From positions 1-64,000 of the forward strand of contig JAWDGP010004873.1 in NCBI GenBank assembly GCA_033675545.1: a stretch of DNA of 64,000 bases, given 5' to 3'. The notes beneath the pieces were generated by a model that had not been told where the DNA came from, did no database searches, and saw nothing but the letters and a program-made list of their open reading frames with translations. The first letter of the stretch is position 1; every line of letters begins with the position of its first letter. The translations under genes and the position numbers were made by a program. Positions 61,701 to 64,000 of the stretch are shown here, piece after piece. This stretch comes from Elysia crispata (Eukaryota > Mollusca > Gastropoda > Plakobranchidae).

Positions 61701-62010
61701 GAGAGTCCGACAAAACCGTGAAGAGGTCCAGAATGGAGAGGGCGACGATGAAGACGGCATGGATTTTTCAAGCTTCATGACCGGTGGTGAAGCGGCTGCT
61801 GGAGAAAAGAGAAAGTTCGCCGACCACGGTCTGGACGATGACGACGACGATGAATCGGTGGCTGAGGCGACGGCGGCGACAACAACGGCAGGTTCATCCC
61901 AGCAGACGTCCAGGAAGAAGATCAAACTGAGTGCTGCGGCGGCCATCGCGGATCAATTTGTGGACGGAGCGGACGACGAGGACGACGACGAGGAGTACGA
62001 TGATCAATAA
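58753..62010 (+). CDS. Probable single-stranded-DNA-binding protein (ICP8/UL29-like)
   Basis: The ATG at 58753 gives 1085 residues, close to herpesvirus major ssDNA-binding proteins (about 1130-1200). A compact zinc-type cluster CTECTVCACGEDC sits mid-protein (about 418-430), near the place of the zinc site in ICP8, preceded by a basic RVCKQRIPQRH stretch. A Gly/Lys-rich loop (GAGKKIPKKGGGG, about 490) follows. The C-terminus is a flexible acidic tail containing KRKF and RKKIKLS nuclear-import signals. Such proteins coat replicating DNA and organise replication compartments. The upstream palindromes plus TATA match the helicase promoter type. The assignment rests on size, zinc position, tail and promoter, not on a decisive motif. 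The stop codon is embedded in AATAAA. Confidence 0.6.
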   Translation: MIETTNATHAPPANAPATGSDGEKEKSIKLTKENCAYYNTHLMAFRVKTADLFNEATYEQHRRSMAALSQEDERIMLVSTEDVMPSICKRNMVFNNRFMNNHMQRFLPLSAVIGKNSLRDVFNDVYQDPEAADRCSRLAQSVTKHTTEPFSQFSDTPEQFLPKQYLEDQLTDDELLVVFCTFTCALQKLANNDMQIMFISDTEVTSTELTLGLSKHIRVVPTHIYASAIHSKETYSPTAKTNSQLGLRVSDAVFKEYRFMIRQALKFGTGDCGTAPAPEHTDNSFEADLLQSLVSAVFKKGPGALSMCSSCTQFGDMIYTIIPNDTVYEIACEPEAVWIVYLTQLLDKFSASNISHIKVADGTAKMLKYLMLSGNPLTNLQLIAARGSPTTSAHVCYLTQRVCKQRIPQRHLGDTVDKCTECTVCACGEDCAAEWVSAFTNWDAIKSNVTDRKGCYNKESQTFNQIYITEYNNLAGILGGAGKKIPKKGGGGDTILRAGPELLEAHKMMMDKFLNKIKGPSNKSSKNTLGYLYATLKEISDFAENAGHRQAIINRGECHKNALESILTSNSGGANILSMGWLGLVLSKCKVLTYMGRFAVNKKFKIGDFFDNPTAEFNTAIAAIATKYLGVYSDPEDQDNLMVNAYNILPTLSDPSDPEGEKNDVNGEPQQKMVNVKKVRTKTSNKFKFLNGVLKPADNRGRCGGMEFGSTRSPLADSQMTMLMSSLNNIMSWLVPEYDCTQWHRSVKKLIMELLALPMGQFDNKCLLLPQWDQFLSVYVTGLLMVNNDYFAAPNKYYTGVTMPMFVQLKGTKEQLYEPVSHTFLKGGPTLVMGTTKMSHFVSDLGNRIVTCEMTDFRQMSTTLGANRISGCCAPVSGVFLPLRRVAGSKDANSVERDDLAADMREMINKGRLDRCETLQALAPKILAKIRNAYRNTDDAVVTYDDVYDMFDTYKAHLLLNDPSIAEMAQHLDDNDRLSAICQRVRQNREEVQNGEGDDEDGMDFSSFMTGGEAAAGEKRKFADHGLDDDDDDESVAEATAATTTAGSSQQTSRKKIKLSAAAAIADQFVDGADDEDDDEEYDDQ

Positions 62011-62011
62011 A
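62006..62011 (+). terminator. AATAAA overlapping the stop codon
   Basis: The TAA stop at 62008-62010 lies within AATAAA, an extreme compaction also approached at 43357. Confidence 0.65.
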
Positions 62012-62030
62012 TGGGGACTGGGAGCGGAAA

Positions 62031-62387
62031 TTACAGTTGGCGCTTGACTCTGATCAACATCTCGTCCATGTCCATCGACGGATTGGACTTGAGGATCTTC
62101 GCAACCATGCCACGCAGCACGATGGGAGACGTAGGAAGCTTGCCAACCTTCTTCAGATAATTGATGTACTCATCCTCGCTATATTTCTTTTTGCTACTCT
62201 TGGACGGTGCCCACAGAGAGCCACTTTTACTACCCCCACCTCCCCCGGTCATCTTGGCCGAAACCCCCCCACTTGGTTTTGTTGTTTTAAATCCTGCTGA
62301 GGATGCGGCGGCCTGGGCTTTGACCTTATCCCCGCACTCGCACATTGTACTGTGTCTGCATGACTTGTGTTCTGAAAATAAACCCAT
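62031..62387 (-). CDS. Small basic protein with a possible acylated N-terminus
   Basis: The 118-residue product starts MGLFSEHKSCRHSTMCECG: Gly at position 2 followed by three Cys in the first 18 residues, a pattern that could carry myristate and palmitate like small herpesvirus tegument proteins (for example UL11). A Gly/Ser/Lys-rich disordered middle leads to a helical C-terminus (SEDEYINYLKKVGKLP, then a basic end). The gene is convergent with the ssDNA-binding-protein gene, 20 bases away. Whether it is acylated is inference. Confidence 0.68.
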   Translation of the reverse strand: MGLFSEHKSCRHSTMCECGDKVKAQAAASSAGFKTTKPSGGVSAKMTGGGGGSKSGSLWAPSKSSKKKYSEDEYINYLKKVGKLPTSPIVLRGMVAKILKSNPSMDMDEMLIRVKRQL

Positions 62388-62564
62388 GGTGATACACTAA
62401 ATAAAAATTTGACTTGTTGAGTTTTATCTTGTGTTATGATCGTGCGTATCGGCGTGAGGCGATTGGGGCGCGAACCTGATAGAGAGATGAATTGTAAACT
62501 ATTCGTTTATCAGGATATTTACTCTGACCGGGGGGTCGCAGACAAATAATCCAAAGTTGTCATC

Positions 62565-63854
62565 ATGATTAAACGCGGTTTAATACTGCTTCAGGACAAG
62601 TTTACGAGCGCCGTGGGTGGAGGCAAGCGAGTCGCTGCAGCCACTCACGACGTTACCTCGGCAGAAGACTTGTCTACGCTTGAAGTGTTCTACGCGTCAA
62701 CCTCCACGGCGGACGTGTCGTCGGCCTCTGGGTCGGGTGGGGACAACGGAGACAACATGACTTATGTGATGGACGCGAGCATGGACGTGGGTCCGTCCGA
62801 GGCTGAGAAGAGCCGCATACAGGCCATCGAGGAGATGCGCGCGGCCAAGGAGATGAGAGCTAATCAAAAGAGAGAGAATATGAAGAAATATATTGACAGC
62901 CTTGCTCAGGGCGACGATCAACTTCAACCCCTGTCAAGGGTCCTACACCGCAGCGTGAGGGAGCGGGCGACTCTCGCCAAGCTGTCCAACCTGACCTCTG
63001 TGGAGAGAGAAGGAGACGACGATGACGATAGAGAGGAGAGCGGAGATGGGATCGGTCTGGAGAGGACCAAGACCAAGCCTGGGATGGTGTACTACGTGTC
63101 GTCCTCTTTCATAGTGGACGGAGTGTACCCCATGTACCAGGGAATACACAAGAGGTGGGTCGTGCGCAAGCTCCGAGAGAAGTACATGACGCGATTGAGA
63201 GAACTGGACGGCCCCATGCGCTGGTTCATGCTGGACTCCAACAAATCTATCGTACCCACCGTGTTTGAGCCCGTCTTTGCCAGCTCCCTGTACGAAGACA
63301 ACCTGCAGCGCTTGTTACTCCCGGCAGCCTTCCGGATGCGCGACACGCATAAACTAAACCCCCGCGGAGCCATCGTGGCTTACATGGCGCTCATGGCCCT
63401 AGACCACGACCCCATTGTGGACATCTCCGGAAAGCACCCCACAACCCTCCGGGGATTGTTTCACAACATTCTCGACGGCTCTATCTACGAGGGGCACTTC
63501 GTGTCGTCCATGCTGGAGCCGCAGCAGATAGACAACGCGCACGAAGGCAGTGACTTGAAAAAGTTTTGCGACAGGGCCCTGGAGTGCTCATTCTACGCCG
63601 TACTGCTCACGTTCCTGCAGGTCAAGGCCTGGAAAGTCGAACGGCTACCCGACAACCGCTTCGTCAAGAGCTCCGCGTCCGATCTAGTCACCATCAAGCT
63701 ACCCAAGAACGAAGTACTGTTCGACGAGAAAAATGGAGTGTGGATGTTTCAGAACAAGAAGAGGCAACTGTGTTACGTGACGGACTTCAAAAGCTTGATT
63801 AACTACCTGTACTACCCCGAGTTGGCCTGGGACACGCCGGCCTCCCGTGAGTGA
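62565..63854 (+). CDS. Unknown 429-residue protein
   Basis: The ATG at 62565 (MIKRGLILLQDKF) follows a leader without a consensus TATA or palindrome. Residues 30-70 are Ser/Gly/Asp-rich and disordered. A helical Glu/Arg/Met segment follows (about 80-115), then an acidic DDDDDREE patch (about 150), and then a globular C-terminal 260 residues. No enzyme motif is seen. The 3' end overlaps the convergent minus-strand frame at 63812-64000 by 43 bases. A capsid or tegument role is possible, unproven. Confidence 0.78.
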   Translation: MIKRGLILLQDKFTSAVGGGKRVAAATHDVTSAEDLSTLEVFYASTSTADVSSASGSGGDNGDNMTYVMDASMDVGPSEAEKSRIQAIEEMRAAKEMRANQKRENMKKYIDSLAQGDDQLQPLSRVLHRSVRERATLAKLSNLTSVEREGDDDDDREESGDGIGLERTKTKPGMVYYVSSSFIVDGVYPMYQGIHKRWVVRKLREKYMTRLRELDGPMRWFMLDSNKSIVPTVFEPVFASSLYEDNLQRLLLPAAFRMRDTHKLNPRGAIVAYMALMALDHDPIVDISGKHPTTLRGLFHNILDGSIYEGHFVSSMLEPQQIDNAHEGSDLKKFCDRALECSFYAVLLTFLQVKAWKVERLPDNRFVKSSASDLVTIKLPKNEVLFDEKNGVWMFQNKKRQLCYVTDFKSLINYLYYPELAWDTPASRE

Positions 63855-64000
63855 AGACGACTGTCCCTACCGCCGCCTAGTTGCCCACCCCATCCCGGAG
63901 CATCCTCATCATCAGAGTTGGACCGCGATAAGCCGCCCTGGCGCACTTGGGGCATCATGTCAAGCTGCTGCTGCTGTCTTTTCAGATCCTGTTTGTGACG
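63812..64000 (-). CDS. C-terminal end of a convergent minus-strand gene (partial)
   Basis: A minus-strand frame is open from the right edge for 62 codons to a TAG complementary to 63812-63814. The sequence is polar and plausible as a disordered tail: Lys/Gln-rich (KRQQQQLD), then SRSNSDDEDAPGW and Gly-rich GGQLGGGRD. It accounts for the otherwise gene-free bases 63855-64000. The overlap of 43 bases with the plus-strand gene is compatible with the compact layout. The product is unknown. Confidence 0.5.
   Translation of the reverse strand, partial: RHKQDLKRQQQQLDMMPQVRQGGLSRSNSDDEDAPGWGGQLGGGRDSRLHSREAGVSQANSG

Noticed and set aside
1-64000. The window as an old integrated virus copy in a host genome.
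   Set aside because: All large genes look whole, gaps are minimal, and no host genes or repeats flank the viral genes, so it reads as a viral genome segment.

Overview
The window is 64 kb of a densely packed, gene-intact large double-stranded DNA virus of the order Herpesvirales. The herpesvirus core is visible directly: a single-exon terminase ATPase/nuclease, a helicase and a primase of the helicase-primase complex, a capsid maturation protease with attached scaffold, a probable single-stranded-DNA-binding protein and probable capsid proteins. The unspliced terminase gene, the many unrecognised large proteins and the set of invertebrate-virus-style captured genes suggest Malacoherpesviridae (mollusc herpesviruses) or a relative. 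I cannot assign a species. The genome looks whole in this window: no decayed gene was seen, so I treat it as viral rather than as an old host-integrated copy.

Layout. 1-5.2 kb: two head-to-head gene pairs whose ATGs share one CATG, including the primase. 5.7-14.8 kb: an 842-residue Cys-rich protein, a PARG-domain protein, a small protein, a RING-finger protein and a seven-span membrane protein. 14.9-31.1 kb: a minus-strand block with a 2931-residue SET + OTU + PARG protein, two helical/coiled-coil proteins, two unknowns and a Bcl-2-like protein. 32-40 kb: helicase, capsid protease/scaffold, an acidic/Arg-rich probable transactivator, a Clp1-like protein and an unknown. 40.5-44.2 kb: two probable capsid genes. 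44.4-51.4 kb: eight tightly packed minus-strand genes including the terminase. 52-64 kb: an acidic nuclear protein, an ankyrin/coiled-coil protein, a Cys-rich protein, the probable ssDNA-binding protein, a small basic protein, an unknown and the tail of a further minus-strand gene.

The most striking non-coding structure is a family of about 21 near-perfect 46-nt palindromes with arms CTGAGTGAACGGA / TCCGTTCACTCAG. They lie in six intergenic clusters (about 5330, 12168, 31354, 36379, 51640 and 58446), nearly always just upstream of a TATA box. The genes downstream include the helicase, the probable ssDNA-binding protein, the Bcl-2-like protein and the probable transactivator. A different short element, AGTATTAGTT, sits upstream of genes that look structural (probable major capsid, probable triplex, membrane protein, coiled-coil protein, PARG protein). 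Together these suggest two promoter classes, an early palindrome/TATA regulon and a late TATT-type class.

The accessory genes converge on host nuclear control: a histone-methyltransferase-like SET domain, an OTU deubiquitinase-like domain, two poly(ADP-ribose) glycohydrolase domains, a RING E3-like protein, a Clp1-like mRNA 3'-processing protein and a Bcl-2-like apoptosis inhibitor. All functional calls rest on motifs read by eye; no database search was run.
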